This document shows, piece after piece, positions 57,019 through 64,000 of a stretch of DNA of 64,000 nucleotides. The notes below the pieces were generated by a model, which was not told the DNA's origin, ran no database searches, and saw nothing but the letters and a program-made list of their open reading frames with translations. The stretch's first letter is position 1. Every line of letters starts with the position of its first letter. The stretch comes from Geothrix limicola (GTDB lineage: Bacteria; Acidobacteriota; Holophagae; Holophagales; Holophagaceae). The stretch spans positions 620,001-684,000 of the forward strand of contig NZ_BSDE01000003.1 in assembly GCF_030268085.1 (NCBI RefSeq), given 5' to 3'. The position numbers were made by a program, and so were the translations under genes.

Positions 57019-58098
57019 TCAAGCCGGGATTTCAGAAAGCCGCCACAACTCCTGGGCGATGCGCGAGGCGGCCTGGCCGTCCACCAGGGCCATGCCGTCG
57101 CGGACCTGCTCCTGCCGGTTGTCCTGGCCTTCGGGACCCAGCCACTGGGAGAGGGCCTCGGCCACGATATCCAGGTCGGCCTCGGGTCCCACGCCCAGGT
57201 CGAAGCAACCGTTGGCCATGGCCAGGTCGGACAGGATGCCGTGCTGGCGTTCGTTCTGTCCCCACACGGCCGCCGGGATGCCCATGCAGAGGGATTCGGC
57301 CAGGGTCACGCCCGCCGAGCACCATATGGCGTCGAACTCGGGGATGCGCCGGGTGAGTGCGGGCAGGCCGCGGACCACCGTGCAGCCCGGGAAGGGGTCG
57401 CCCTGGATGCCGTTGGGGGCGAGCACCGTGCAGGCGCCGCGCCAACGGTCCTCCGCGGCGAGCCGGGCGAGGGTGTCGAAGGCTTTCTGGGCGAGGTTGG
57501 GTCCATCGCTGCCCCCGAAGGTGACCAGCAGCTTGTGGACCGCCAGGGGCTGGAGGGGCATGCGCTTGGGGCGCAGGGCCGCGGCCGCCTTGTCCACGAC
57601 GATGAAGCTGGAGCCCCGGAGCACGCGGCAGGCGCCGGACCGGGTTTCAAAGGGACGCACCTTGTGGCCGTCGACCACCTTCACCGGATGGTCGGGCCAG
57701 CGGACCCCTTCGAGGAAGGGCTGGAAGAGGAGGTCGGCGCATTCATGGGCGTCCGTGTCGTCTTCCATCACCGCCACCTTCAGGGGCCGCAGGGCCTGGA
57801 GGAAGGGAGTGCTCGTGTCCCACTGGTCCACGAGGGCCACCGCGGCGCGGGACTTCAGCGCCTCGGGCACTGGCGCGTGGAGATCCTCACCGAGGTATTG
57901 CGCCTCGCAGGACAGGGGCTGCTCGAGGAAAGGGTGGGTGCCGCCGCCCACGCGGCGGGCGCGGTCGTCCCCCGAAACGGCGATGCAGGCCTGACCGCCC
58001 AGGGCGCGCCAGGTCTCTTGAAGGGCGAGCGCTCGGGCCACGTGGCCCAGCCCGAGGCGCAGATCGGCGTGGACGCGGAGGATCAGCAGGGGGGACAT
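57019..58098 (-). CDS. PseG-like nucleotide-sugar hydrolase/glycosyltransferase
   Basis: 359 residues. LRVHADLRLGLGHVARALALQETWRALGG at the start is the PseG/GT28-like nucleotide-binding entry (R-x-D-x-GxGH; here His takes the usual Asp position, RVHADL). LLVTFGGSDGPNLAQKAFDTL begins the C-terminal domain, and SAGVTLAESLCMGIPAAVWGQNERQHGIL is the UDP-binding part. PseG removes UDP in pseudaminic acid synthesis, but no other pse gene is nearby, so it may instead act in surface-glycan or spore-coat-like sugar metabolism. Ends 94 nt before rplM on the same strand. Confidence 0.7.
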   Translation of the reverse strand: MSPLLILRVHADLRLGLGHVARALALQETWRALGGQACIAVSGDDRARRVGGGTHPFLEQPLSCEAQYLGEDLHAPVPEALKSRAAVALVDQWDTSTPFLQALRPLKVAVMEDDTDAHECADLLFQPFLEGVRWPDHPVKVVDGHKVRPFETRSGACRVLRGSSFIVVDKAAAALRPKRMPLQPLAVHKLLVTFGGSDGPNLAQKAFDTLARLAAEDRWRGACTVLAPNGIQGDPFPGCTVVRGLPALTRRIPEFDAIWCSAGVTLAESLCMGIPAAVWGQNERQHGILSDLAMANGCFDLGVGPEADLDIVAEALSQWLGPEGQDNRQEQVRDGMALVDGQAASRIAQELWRLSEIPA

Positions 58099-58201
58099 GG
58101 TCCGGTGAGTCTACCCGTCCTGGCAAGGGATGGGGAAGAGTCGATGATCCTGGCGGTGACTTGTCCCCTTGTGGAATCCTGGATCTTCATCCGGAGAACG
58201 C

Positions 58202-58927
58202 ATGTCTGACTCATATCTGGTGCCCGCACCCGGCGCCAAGGCCGCCAAGATCTGCGGCATCCTGGCCATTCTCTTCGCGCTCACCTGCATCGGCTTTCCG
58301 GTCGCCATCATCCTGGCCATCGTCGCCCTCGTGAAGCAGGGGCAGGCGAAGCGCCTCGTTCGGGCCCAGCCGGAGGTCTACGAGCCGGTGCCCGCCACGG
58401 CTCTGGTCACGGGCATCCTCGGCCTCGTGCTGCCGGTGATGATGGTGCCCGTCGCGGGCATCGTCAGCGCCATCGCCATTCCAGCCCTCCTCGGCCAGCG
58501 CGAGCGGGCCCGGGAGATCGCCGTGCAGGCCAACCTGAATGCGGCGAAGGCGCAGGCGGACGTGGCGCTCCAGGCGATCCACGCCAAGGCGCCGGGACAG
58601 GTGCCCTCCCAGGACGCCATCATCCAGGCCCTGTCCAGGAACCCGCTGATCCAGTCCCTGAAGAACCCCGTCACGCCCACGGCCCCGGCCTTTCAGCGCG
58701 GCACCTCGGGGCCCCTGGGCACGGTGATGGTCTACGCCGACCGCGAGCAGGAGGGCGGCGTCACCACCTGGACGCTCCAGTTCCGCGCCACGGTGCGGCA
58801 CGGCGGGCAGGACCGGATCTTGAAGGACGAACTGATCACGCACACCCAGGAGCAGGTGCAGGGGCGCACGGAGGACGGCTGGGAGGTGGTGCAGCCTGCG
58901 CCTGAGGCCCCTACGCCTCAGAACTGA
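58202..58927 (+). CDS. DUF4190-like membrane protein with pilin-like helix
   Basis: 241 residues. Two hydrophobic segments, about 14-40 (ICGILAILFALTCIGFPVAIILAIVALV) and 63-95, fit a DUF4190-type membrane unit. The end of the second, GIVSAIAIPALLGQRERAREIA, closely resembles the helix of type IV pilins (IAIPALL.. R..AR), followed by NLNAAKAQADVALQ. The C-terminal half is soluble and periplasmic. No prepilin cleavage site is evident because the helix is internal. Function unknown; possibly evolved from a pseudopilin. Confidence 0.65.
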   Translation: MSDSYLVPAPGAKAAKICGILAILFALTCIGFPVAIILAIVALVKQGQAKRLVRAQPEVYEPVPATALVTGILGLVLPVMMVPVAGIVSAIAIPALLGQRERAREIAVQANLNAAKAQADVALQAIHAKAPGQVPSQDAIIQALSRNPLIQSLKNPVTPTAPAFQRGTSGPLGTVMVYADREQEGGVTTWTLQFRATVRHGGQDRILKDELITHTQEQVQGRTEDGWEVVQPAPEAPTPQN

Positions 58928-58945
58928 GCGGCCCCTGGCGGTCGG

Positions 58946-59533
58946 TCATGGAAAAGGATGCCCCTCGGCGAAGCCGGGCTGGGGGGCATCGATCACGGGG
59001 GCCTCGGCGATGGGCCAGCCATCCTTGAAGTAGCCTTCCTTGTAGCGCACGTAGCGGGTCCAGACGCTGGCCACGAGGTCGCGCTGCTTCTCGTTGAGGG
59101 GTCCCTTCACGGTGGCGGGCCAGCCCGCCACCAGGCTGTGGGGCGGGGCCTTGAAGCCTTCGCGGATGAAGCTTCCCGCGGCCACGAGGCAGCCCTCCCC
59201 GATCTCGGCCCCGTCCATGATGGTGGTGCTCATGCCGATGAGCGCGCCCTTGCGGATGGTGCATCCATGCAGCATCACGTTGTGGGCGATGCTCACCTCG
59301 TCCTCGATGAGCAGGGGCCACTTCCCGTTGGTGACGTGCAGGCAGCAGGCGTCCTGGATGTTGGTGCGCGCGCCGATGCGGATCCAGTTTACGTCGCCGC
59401 GGATGACGCAGTTGAACCAGATGCTGGCCTCGTCGCCGAGGCTAACGTCGCCGAGAAGCAGGGCGCTGTCGGCGACGAACACGCGGTGGCCGATCTTGGG
59501 GACCATGCCTTGGAAGGGGCGGATCATGGGCAT
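58946..59533 (-). CDS. Gamma-class carbonic anhydrase-like protein
   Basis: 195 residues, left-handed beta-helix of hexapeptide repeats. The zinc His residues are visible in CLHVTNG, SIAHNVMLHGCTI (three His at the family spacing). RGDVNWIRIGARTNIQDACCLHV is the signature stretch. YrdA/CaiE/gamma-CA family; acts on CO2/bicarbonate or as an acyltransferase relative. Converges with the plus-strand membrane-protein gene at its 3' end. A Met three codons in (59527) is an alternative start. Confidence 0.88.
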   Translation of the reverse strand: MPMIRPFQGMVPKIGHRVFVADSALLLGDVSLGDEASIWFNCVIRGDVNWIRIGARTNIQDACCLHVTNGKWPLLIEDEVSIAHNVMLHGCTIRKGALIGMSTTIMDGAEIGEGCLVAAGSFIREGFKAPPHSLVAGWPATVKGPLNEKQRDLVASVWTRYVRYKEGYFKDGWPIAEAPVIDAPQPGFAEGHPFP

Positions 59534-59548
59534 CTCCAGCGGGAGAGT

Positions 59549-60520
59549 CTAACCCACGGTGAGCAGTCCCAGCTTCACGGCGACGAGGCCCAGCGACCCC
59601 ACCATCAGCCAGAGCAGCAGACCCTGGGTGAAGGGGCGCAGCCCCACGCGGCGCAGGGCGTCGCGGCTGAGCCCCGCGCCGATGAGAAAGAGGGTCAGCA
59701 CCAGCGCGCGGCGCGCGGCGAAGGCGACCAGGTGGCCGGTGGCGTGCAGCCCGGGGAGGAAGGTCACCAGCGCGGCCACGGCCAGGAAGCCCGCGATGAA
59801 CCAGGGCTTGGTTGGCGTTGTAGCGGCTTCGGCGCTCGGGTTGTGCCGGGCCATGTTCCAGCCCAGACCTAGGGTGAGGGGCACGATCCACAGGGCCCGC
59901 GCCAGCTTCACGGTGGTGGCCACCTCCAGCGCCCGCGGCCCGTAGGCAAGGCCCGCGCCCACCACGGAGCTGGTGTCGTGGATGGCCAGGGCCGACCAGA
60001 GGCCGAAGGCGTCCTGGCCGAGCCCCGCGGCGTGGCCCAGGGGCGGGAAGATCACCAGGGCTGCGGCGTTCAGCAGGAAGACGGTGGCCAGGGCCACGGA
60101 GATCTCGTGCTCTTTCGCACGGATGACGGGCGCCACGGCGGCGATGGCGCTGCCGCCGCAGATGGCCGTTCCCACGGAGATGAGCAGGCCCGCTTCGCGC
60201 TCGACCTTCAACAGGCGGGCCAGGGCCCAGCCCAGGGCCAGCACCAGACTGAGGCTCAGGGCCGTGTAGCCCAGGCCATGCCATCCCGCCTTCGCCACCG
60301 CGCGCAGGTCCATGTCCGCGCCCAGGCCCACCACGGCCAGGGGCAGCAGTCGATGCGCCCAGGTGCGGGTCAGCCCCTGGAACGGATTACCCAGGGTGAG
60401 CGCCAGTGCAGCCCCACCCACCAGGGCCGCGGCGGCCGGAGCGAAGGGGGCCAGGGACAACAGCGCACCGAGGATCAGGAGGGACGAGGCAGCTCGTTTC
60501 ATGGATCCGATCTTGGCCAT
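59549..60520 (-). CDS. YeiH/UPF0324 family membrane protein (putative sulfate exporter family)
   Basis: 323 residues, about 9-10 membrane spans. The conserved stretches SVGTAICGGSAIAAVAPVI and AIHDTSSVVGAGLAYGPRALEVATTVKLARALWIVPL are diagnostic for UPF0324 (PF03601). Related proteins are linked to sulfonate/sulfate or iron-related traits, with transport direction unproven. Divergent LysR gene 62 bp away, the same pairing as yeiH with its LysR regulator YeiE in enterobacteria. Confidence 0.92.
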   Translation of the reverse strand: MAKIGSMKRAASSLLILGALLSLAPFAPAAAALVGGAALALTLGNPFQGLTRTWAHRLLPLAVVGLGADMDLRAVAKAGWHGLGYTALSLSLVLALGWALARLLKVEREAGLLISVGTAICGGSAIAAVAPVIRAKEHEISVALATVFLLNAAALVIFPPLGHAAGLGQDAFGLWSALAIHDTSSVVGAGLAYGPRALEVATTVKLARALWIVPLTLGLGWNMARHNPSAEAATTPTKPWFIAGFLAVAALVTFLPGLHATGHLVAFAARRALVLTLFLIGAGLSRDALRRVGLRPFTQGLLLWLMVGSLGLVAVKLGLLTVG

Positions 60521-60582
60521 GGGGCATTTTAAAAAATAATAGTGATAATGAATAAGGCATCAGAAAAACAGATGAGGCTAGG

Positions 60583-61506
60583 TTGTTTCCTGAACTCGAT
60601 CCCCGTCGTCTCGAAACCTTCCGGGTGGTGGCCCAGTCCGGCCAGGTGTCGGCGGCGGCGCGGAGCCTGAACCTGTCCCAGCCCGCGGTGACGGCCCAGA
60701 TCCGGCAGCTGGAGTCGGATCTGGGCAAGTCGCTCTTCACGCGCCACGCCTCGGGGATGCGCCTCACGGAGGTGGGCCGGGTGCTCCTGGACTATGCCCG
60801 CCGCGTCCACCGCCTGCTGGAGGAGGCGGGGCAGCGGATCCACGCGGAGGAAAGCGCCGGCGGCGAATTGCGGCTGGCCGCGAGCACCACGGCCGCCGCC
60901 TACATCCTGCCTCCGCTGATCCGTACCTTCCTCACGCGGCACCGACCCGCGCCCCTGGTGGTGGACGTGGCCAACACCGACGAGGTGCTCGGCTGGGTGC
61001 GGGAGGGGCGGACTCCGCTGGCCCTGATGGAAGGGCTGACTCGGGCGCCGGGCCTTTCCCTCCGGCCCTACCTGCGGGACGAGCTGGTGGCGGTGCGCGC
61101 CGCCAAGGCCCCCGCGGCCCTCGCGGAAGTCTCGGCGCTGGCCGATCTCGCGGGGGTCCCCCTGATCTGGCGGGAATCCGGTTCGGGCACCCGCGTGGTG
61201 GTGGAGCGGGCCCTGCGCAAGGCGCGTGTGGCCCATGGTCCCCGCGGCTCGGACCTGGTGGTGGGGGACACGGAGGCCATCAAATCCTGCGTGCTCCTCG
61301 GCCTCGGCATCGGCTTCCTGTCCCGCTGGAGCATCCAGCGCGAATTGGGTCGCCGCGCCCTGGAGGAGATCCCCCTGCCCGAGCTCAGCATCCAGCGCAG
61401 CTTCTCCTGGGTGCAGACCGGCGGGGGACTGGCGGGGCAGGCCGCCGCCTTCCTGCGCCACGCCCAGCAACATCCTCCAGCGCCGATGGCGGTGTCGGAG
61501 CGTTAA
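60583..61506 (+). CDS. LysR-family regulator of the divergent yeiH-like gene
   Basis: 307 residues with a TTG start at 60583, GATGAGG seven bases upstream; no in-frame ATG exists after the stop at 60553. Helix-turn-helix LETFRVVAQSGQVSAAARSLNLSQPAVTAQIRQLESDLGKSLFTR, then a LysR substrate domain with ELRLAASTTAAAYILPPLI and GVPLIWRESGSGTRVVVERAL. The latter, plus GLGIGFLSRWSIQREL, resembles CysB/CysL-YeiE-type domains that bind small anions. The AT-rich 62-bp gap with ATAATAGTGATAAT probably contains its binding site. Confidence 0.92.
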   Translation: MFPELDPRRLETFRVVAQSGQVSAAARSLNLSQPAVTAQIRQLESDLGKSLFTRHASGMRLTEVGRVLLDYARRVHRLLEEAGQRIHAEESAGGELRLAASTTAAAYILPPLIRTFLTRHRPAPLVVDVANTDEVLGWVREGRTPLALMEGLTRAPGLSLRPYLRDELVAVRAAKAPAALAEVSALADLAGVPLIWRESGSGTRVVVERALRKARVAHGPRGSDLVVGDTEAIKSCVLLGLGIGFLSRWSIQRELGRRALEEIPLPELSIQRSFSWVQTGGGLAGQAAAFLRHAQQHPPAPMAVSER

Positions 61507-61515
61507 TCTAAGGCG

Positions 61516-62733
61516 ATGACTGATCAGCTCATCCCCACCCGACGCTCCTTCCCCGCCGACGATCCGATCTTTGCCCTCAATGCCGAAGCCCAGGCGCGGA
61601 AGGCCGCCGGCGAGTCCGTGTTGAACGCCACCGTGGGCGCGCTGCTGGATGATTCCGGGCAGCTGGTGATCCTGGAATCCGTCATGGACCTCTGGCGCGA
61701 ACTCACGGCCATGGAGGTCGCGCCCTACGCGCCCATCGCGGGCGATCCGACCTTCCTGAAGGCGCTGGTGAAGCGGCACTGGCCCATGCTCGACACCGCC
61801 GGCGCGGCCTGCGCCACACCGGGCGGCAGCGGTGCCCTGGCCCTGTCGCTGCGCAACTTCCTGGAACCCGGCCAGGCTCTGCTCACCACGGCGCCCTTCT
61901 GGGGGCCCTACGCCACCCTGGCCGCCGAAAACGGGATGCAGCTGATCACGGCGCCCTGGCCCGAGGCGGGGGAACCGCTGGACGCGACCGCCTGGGACCT
62001 GGCGCTGCGCCAGCTGATGAAGGCCCAGGGCCGCGTGCTCCTGTGGCTGAACGACCCATGCCACAACCCGACGGGACGCAGTCTGTCGGCGGCGGATCGC
62101 GCCGTGCTGATGGATCTGCTGCGCGACGTGGCGAGCCTGGGACCCGTCACCCTGCTCCTGGATTTCGCCTACCTCGACTACACGCGCGAACCCGGGGCCG
62201 TGGCCGCTGCGCTGGGCGACTACGCGGTGCTCGGCGCCGAAGGCCGTGTGCTGGTGGGGGCCTCGCTGTCCCTGTCGAAGTCCATGACGCTCTACGGCGC
62301 CCGCAGCGGTGCGCTGGCCTTCCCCTGGTGCGAGGATCCGGCCCTGCAGGCGGCGCTCACCCAGTCCTGCCGGGGCACCTGGTCCAACTGCGCGAGAGCC
62401 CCCCAGGCCCTGCTGCTGCGCCTGGCGAAGGATGGCAAAGCCCAGGCTCGGCTGTCTGCCGAGCATCGCCACTGGTCCGACGTGCTGGCGGCCCGGGCCG
62501 CGGCGCTGGATGCGGCCCTGGAATCCGAAGGCATGGCGCCGCTCCACTGGCAGGGCGGGTTCTTCGTCACCGTCACGACAGCGGATCCGGAGGCCATCTG
62601 CGGGCGTCTCAAGGCCGAAGGCGTCTTCACCGTGCCGCTCCCCGAGGGCCTGCGCGTGGGCATCTGCGGCATGAAGGCTGCGGAAGCGCCGCGTTTCGCC
62701 AAGGCCCTCAAGGGCGTTCTGGTTCCCCGCTGA
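61516..62733 (+). CDS. Class I/II aminotransferase
   Basis: 405 residues, fold-type I PLP enzyme: PYAPIAGDPTFLKALVKRHW, ATPGGSGALALSLRNFLEPGQ (PLP phosphate loop), WLNDPCHNPTGRSLSAADRAVL and VGASLSLSKSMTLYGARSGALAF with the PLP Lys in SLSKSM. Similar to aromatic/aspartate aminotransferases; RVGICGMKAAEAP near the end replaces the usual substrate Arg region. Substrate unknown. 9 nt after the LysR gene, possibly one transcript. Confidence 0.88.
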   Translation: MTDQLIPTRRSFPADDPIFALNAEAQARKAAGESVLNATVGALLDDSGQLVILESVMDLWRELTAMEVAPYAPIAGDPTFLKALVKRHWPMLDTAGAACATPGGSGALALSLRNFLEPGQALLTTAPFWGPYATLAAENGMQLITAPWPEAGEPLDATAWDLALRQLMKAQGRVLLWLNDPCHNPTGRSLSAADRAVLMDLLRDVASLGPVTLLLDFAYLDYTREPGAVAAALGDYAVLGAEGRVLVGASLSLSKSMTLYGARSGALAFPWCEDPALQAALTQSCRGTWSNCARAPQALLLRLAKDGKAQARLSAEHRHWSDVLAARAAALDAALESEGMAPLHWQGGFFVTVTTADPEAICGRLKAEGVFTVPLPEGLRVGICGMKAAEAPRFAKALKGVLVPR

Positions 62734-62779
62734 TTCAGGCTTGGAAAGGCGGCCCTCCTGCGGTATTCTGTTCGACCGC

Positions 62780-62854
62780 GGGCGTATAACTCAGCGGTAG
62801 AGTGCTACCTTCACACGGTAGAAGTCCCAGGTTCGAATCCTGGTACGCCCACCA
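62780..62854 (+). tRNA. tRNA-Val (anticodon CAC)
   Basis: 75 nt. Acceptor GGGCGTA/TACGCCC, D-loop with AACTCAGCGGTAGAGT, anticodon stem CTACC/GGTAG around TTCACAC (anticodon CAC, reads GUG), T-arm CCAGGTTCGAATCCTGG, and encoded CCA at 62852-62854. Confidence 0.96.
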
Positions 62855-62863
62855 CTCCAAGCC

Positions 62864-62889
62864 AAGGCCCTGATCGTGATCGGGGCCTT
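62864..62889 (+). terminator. Terminator between tRNA-Val and efp
   Basis: 62864-62875 pairs with 62878-62889 (12 bp with one G-U), followed by TTTTCTTCTT. efp would then need its own promoter or read-through; its start is only 36 nt further. Confidence 0.8.
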
Positions 62890-62927
62890 TTCTTCTTCGA
62901 GCGCTTCCCCCTTCCCGGGAGTTTCCC

Positions 62928-63494
62928 ATGCCCTTCATCAACGCCACCCAGGTTCGCGCCGGGATGATCGTCAACTTCGAGAACGAGCTCTGCCGCGTCA
63001 TCAGCGTCGAGCACCAGACCCCCGGCAACCTGCCGGCCCGCGTCGTGGTGAAGATGAAGCGCCTGAAGGACGGCATCAACCGCGAGAACCGCTTCGGCAG
63101 CGCCGACAAGGTCGACAAAGCCAGCCTCGAGCAGCACATGCTCGAATACCTCTACGAGGACGGCGATCACCTCGTCTTCATGAACAACGAGACCTACGAG
63201 CAGCTGGAAGTGAGCAAGGAGATCCTGGGCGACGACCTGGTCTTCCTCGAGCCCAACATGCAGGTCGAGATCGAGTTCTACGAAGGCCAGCCCATGAGCG
63301 CCACCCTGCCGCCCAGCGTGGTGCTGGAGATCGTGGAGACCGATCCCGTCATGAAGAACGCCAACGCCACGGGCTCCTACAAGCCGGCCAAGCTGGACAA
63401 CGGCATCACCGTGGGCGTGCCTCCCTACATGGAAGCGGGACAGAAGATCCGCGTGAACACCGTGGACCGCACCTTCATGGAGCGGGTGAAGTAG
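62928..63494 (+). CDS. efp: Elongation factor P with Asn at the modification site
   Basis: 188 residues, three-domain EF-P. MPFINATQVRAGMIVNFENELCRVISVEHQTPG aligns with no gaps to E. coli EF-P up to the tip of domain I, where Lys34 of E. coli is Asn34 here (TPGNLPARV). Lys (beta-lysylated or hydroxylated) or Arg (rhamnosylated) is usual, so this protein may work unmodified or be modified in another way. C-terminal GSYKPAKLDNGITVGVPPYMEAGQKIRVNTVDRTF is standard. It relieves ribosome stalling at polyproline. Confidence 0.96.
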   Translation: MPFINATQVRAGMIVNFENELCRVISVEHQTPGNLPARVVVKMKRLKDGINRENRFGSADKVDKASLEQHMLEYLYEDGDHLVFMNNETYEQLEVSKEILGDDLVFLEPNMQVEIEFYEGQPMSATLPPSVVLEIVETDPVMKNANATGSYKPAKLDNGITVGVPPYMEAGQKIRVNTVDRTFMERVK

Positions 63495-63523
63495 GCCCCT
63501 TGCTTTCACGCATCAACCTGACG

Positions 63524-63554
63524 AGACCCCGGTAGGCAGATGCCGCCGGGGTCT
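63524..63554 (+). terminator. Terminator after efp
   Basis: AGACCCCGG (63524-63532) pairs perfectly with CCGGGGTCT (63546-63554), followed by TGTCTTT. Loop of 13 nt containing a secondary GGCA/TGCC pairing. Confidence 0.85.
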
Positions 63555-63628
63555 TGTCTTTCACGTGAATTCCGCCAGACGAAATTCCAACCTCGCGGTA
63601 AAGTACTGGTCGCAAGGTTCCCGATGGC

Positions 63629-63642
63629 GTGACCGAGGTCAC
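63629..63642. promoter_or_regulatory. CRP-like site upstream of a Crp/Fnr regulator gene
   Basis: GTGACCGAGGTCAC is a perfect palindrome of the CRP type (GTGA-N6-TCAC), flanked by C and A on the outer positions. It lies 51-64 nt upstream of the start of a cyclic-nucleotide-binding-domain regulator, so autoregulation is likely. Confidence 0.6.
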
Positions 63643-63692
63643 AAGAAACGGGAAATATGAGATAACAGTCTGAATCACTCCGGTGGAGCCCC

Positions 63693-64000
63693 ATGCCTCA
63701 AGCAGTCCTCAATCTGAGAAGGATCGAGTTCCTGGCCGGGCTGCCGATGAACTCCGCGGAAGAGCTGGCCAGCATCGCTGAACTCCGACGTTTCCCGGAC
63801 GGTGCCAGGGTCTACACGCAGGGCGACCAGATCCCCGGCGTCTACGTGGTGGTGAAGGGCGGCCTGAAGGTCTTCCGCACCGACGGTCGCGGCCGCGTTC
63901 AGGTGCTTCAGTTCCTCAAAGTGGGGGACTGCGTGGGCGAAGTGCCCGTCTTCGACGGCGCGCCCATCGCCTCCAGCGCCGAATCCCACGGCGAGACCGA
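63693..64000 (+). CDS. Crp/Fnr-family regulator, cut at window end
   Basis: 103 residues visible from ATG 63693. Cyclic-nucleotide-binding (cNMP) fold: LAGLPMNSAEELASIAELRRFPDGARVYTQGDQIPGVYVVVKGGLKVF and VGDCVGEVPVFDGAPIASSAES. The phosphate-binding pattern GE.P(V/L)....  followed by AxS is close to Crp (GExA...R-S/T), but the cAMP-contacting Arg is not seen in the visible part, so it may sense another signal. DNA-binding domain lies beyond the window. A CRP-like palindrome precedes it. Confidence 0.85.
   Translation, partial: MPQAVLNLRRIEFLAGLPMNSAEELASIAELRRFPDGARVYTQGDQIPGVYVVVKGGLKVFRTDGRGRVQVLQFLKVGDCVGEVPVFDGAPIASSAESHGET

Overview
This window comes from a high-GC (roughly two-thirds G+C by eye) bacterial chromosome. 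Nearly all of it is dense protein-coding sequence with short intergenic gaps. I see no phage, transposase, CRISPR array or rRNA. Menaquinone-type electron transfer, a c-type cytochrome, several diguanylate-cyclase and two-component proteins, and DUF2339/DUF3999 membrane proteins suggest a Gram-negative, probably anaerobic or facultative soil/sediment bacterium. My best guess is Acidobacteriota (Holophaga/Geothrix-like), but that is inference, not something the sequence proves.

Layout. 1-5.6 kb: a partial DUF3999 lipoprotein, a DUF2339 membrane protein, a response-regulator diguanylate cyclase and an RqcH-like protein. 5.6-16.8 kb: one minus-strand operon of eight genes, abfD-abfT-4hbD-sucD-acd-emo-etfB-etfA in transcription order. 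It encodes a route from succinyl-CoA through succinate semialdehyde, 4-hydroxybutyrate and 4-hydroxybutyryl-CoA to crotonyl-CoA, then an acyl-CoA dehydrogenase with its electron-transfer flavoprotein and a membrane ETF:menaquinone oxidoreductase. Its promoter carries a palindromic operator directly after the -10 box. 17.2-20.8 kb: an ACP, FabZ-like dehydratase, ketosynthase and catalytically dead ketosynthase-like partner, translationally coupled, followed by a SPOR-domain protein. 21-28 kb: complex I genes in two blocks (nuoABCD and nuoEF), separated by a hypothetical gene, a MarR/YceI pair and two inverted-repeat structures; nuoG-N are not in the window.

28-41 kb holds mixed single genes: kinase-like protein, phosphoesterase, MFS exporter, ornithine carbamoyltransferase, polysaccharide deacetylase, a biotin-dependent carboxyltransferase pair, a CBS protein, an Arg-rich secreted protein, a Tat-exported SDR and a transporter. 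41.4-46.4 kb is a thrABC operon with a classic-looking transcription attenuator (Thr/Ile-rich leader peptide, antiterminator, terminator). 46.5-53.5 kb: cytochrome c, GDPD, an HDOD pseudo-receiver, a GlcD-like oxidase, a hybrid histidine kinase and an SRPBCC protein. 53.6-57 kb: the translation block rplM-rpsI, rpsB, tsf, pyrH. 57-64 kb: a PseG-like protein, a membrane protein, gamma-carbonic anhydrase, a YeiH/LysR divergent pair, an aminotransferase, tRNA-Val(CAC), efp and the start of a Crp/Fnr regulator.

The most notable features are the self-contained succinyl-CoA-to-butyryl-CoA operon with a menaquinone connection, the thr attenuator, the KS/dead-KS cassette, and the scarred, split nuo locus with a 270-bp nested inverted-repeat element.
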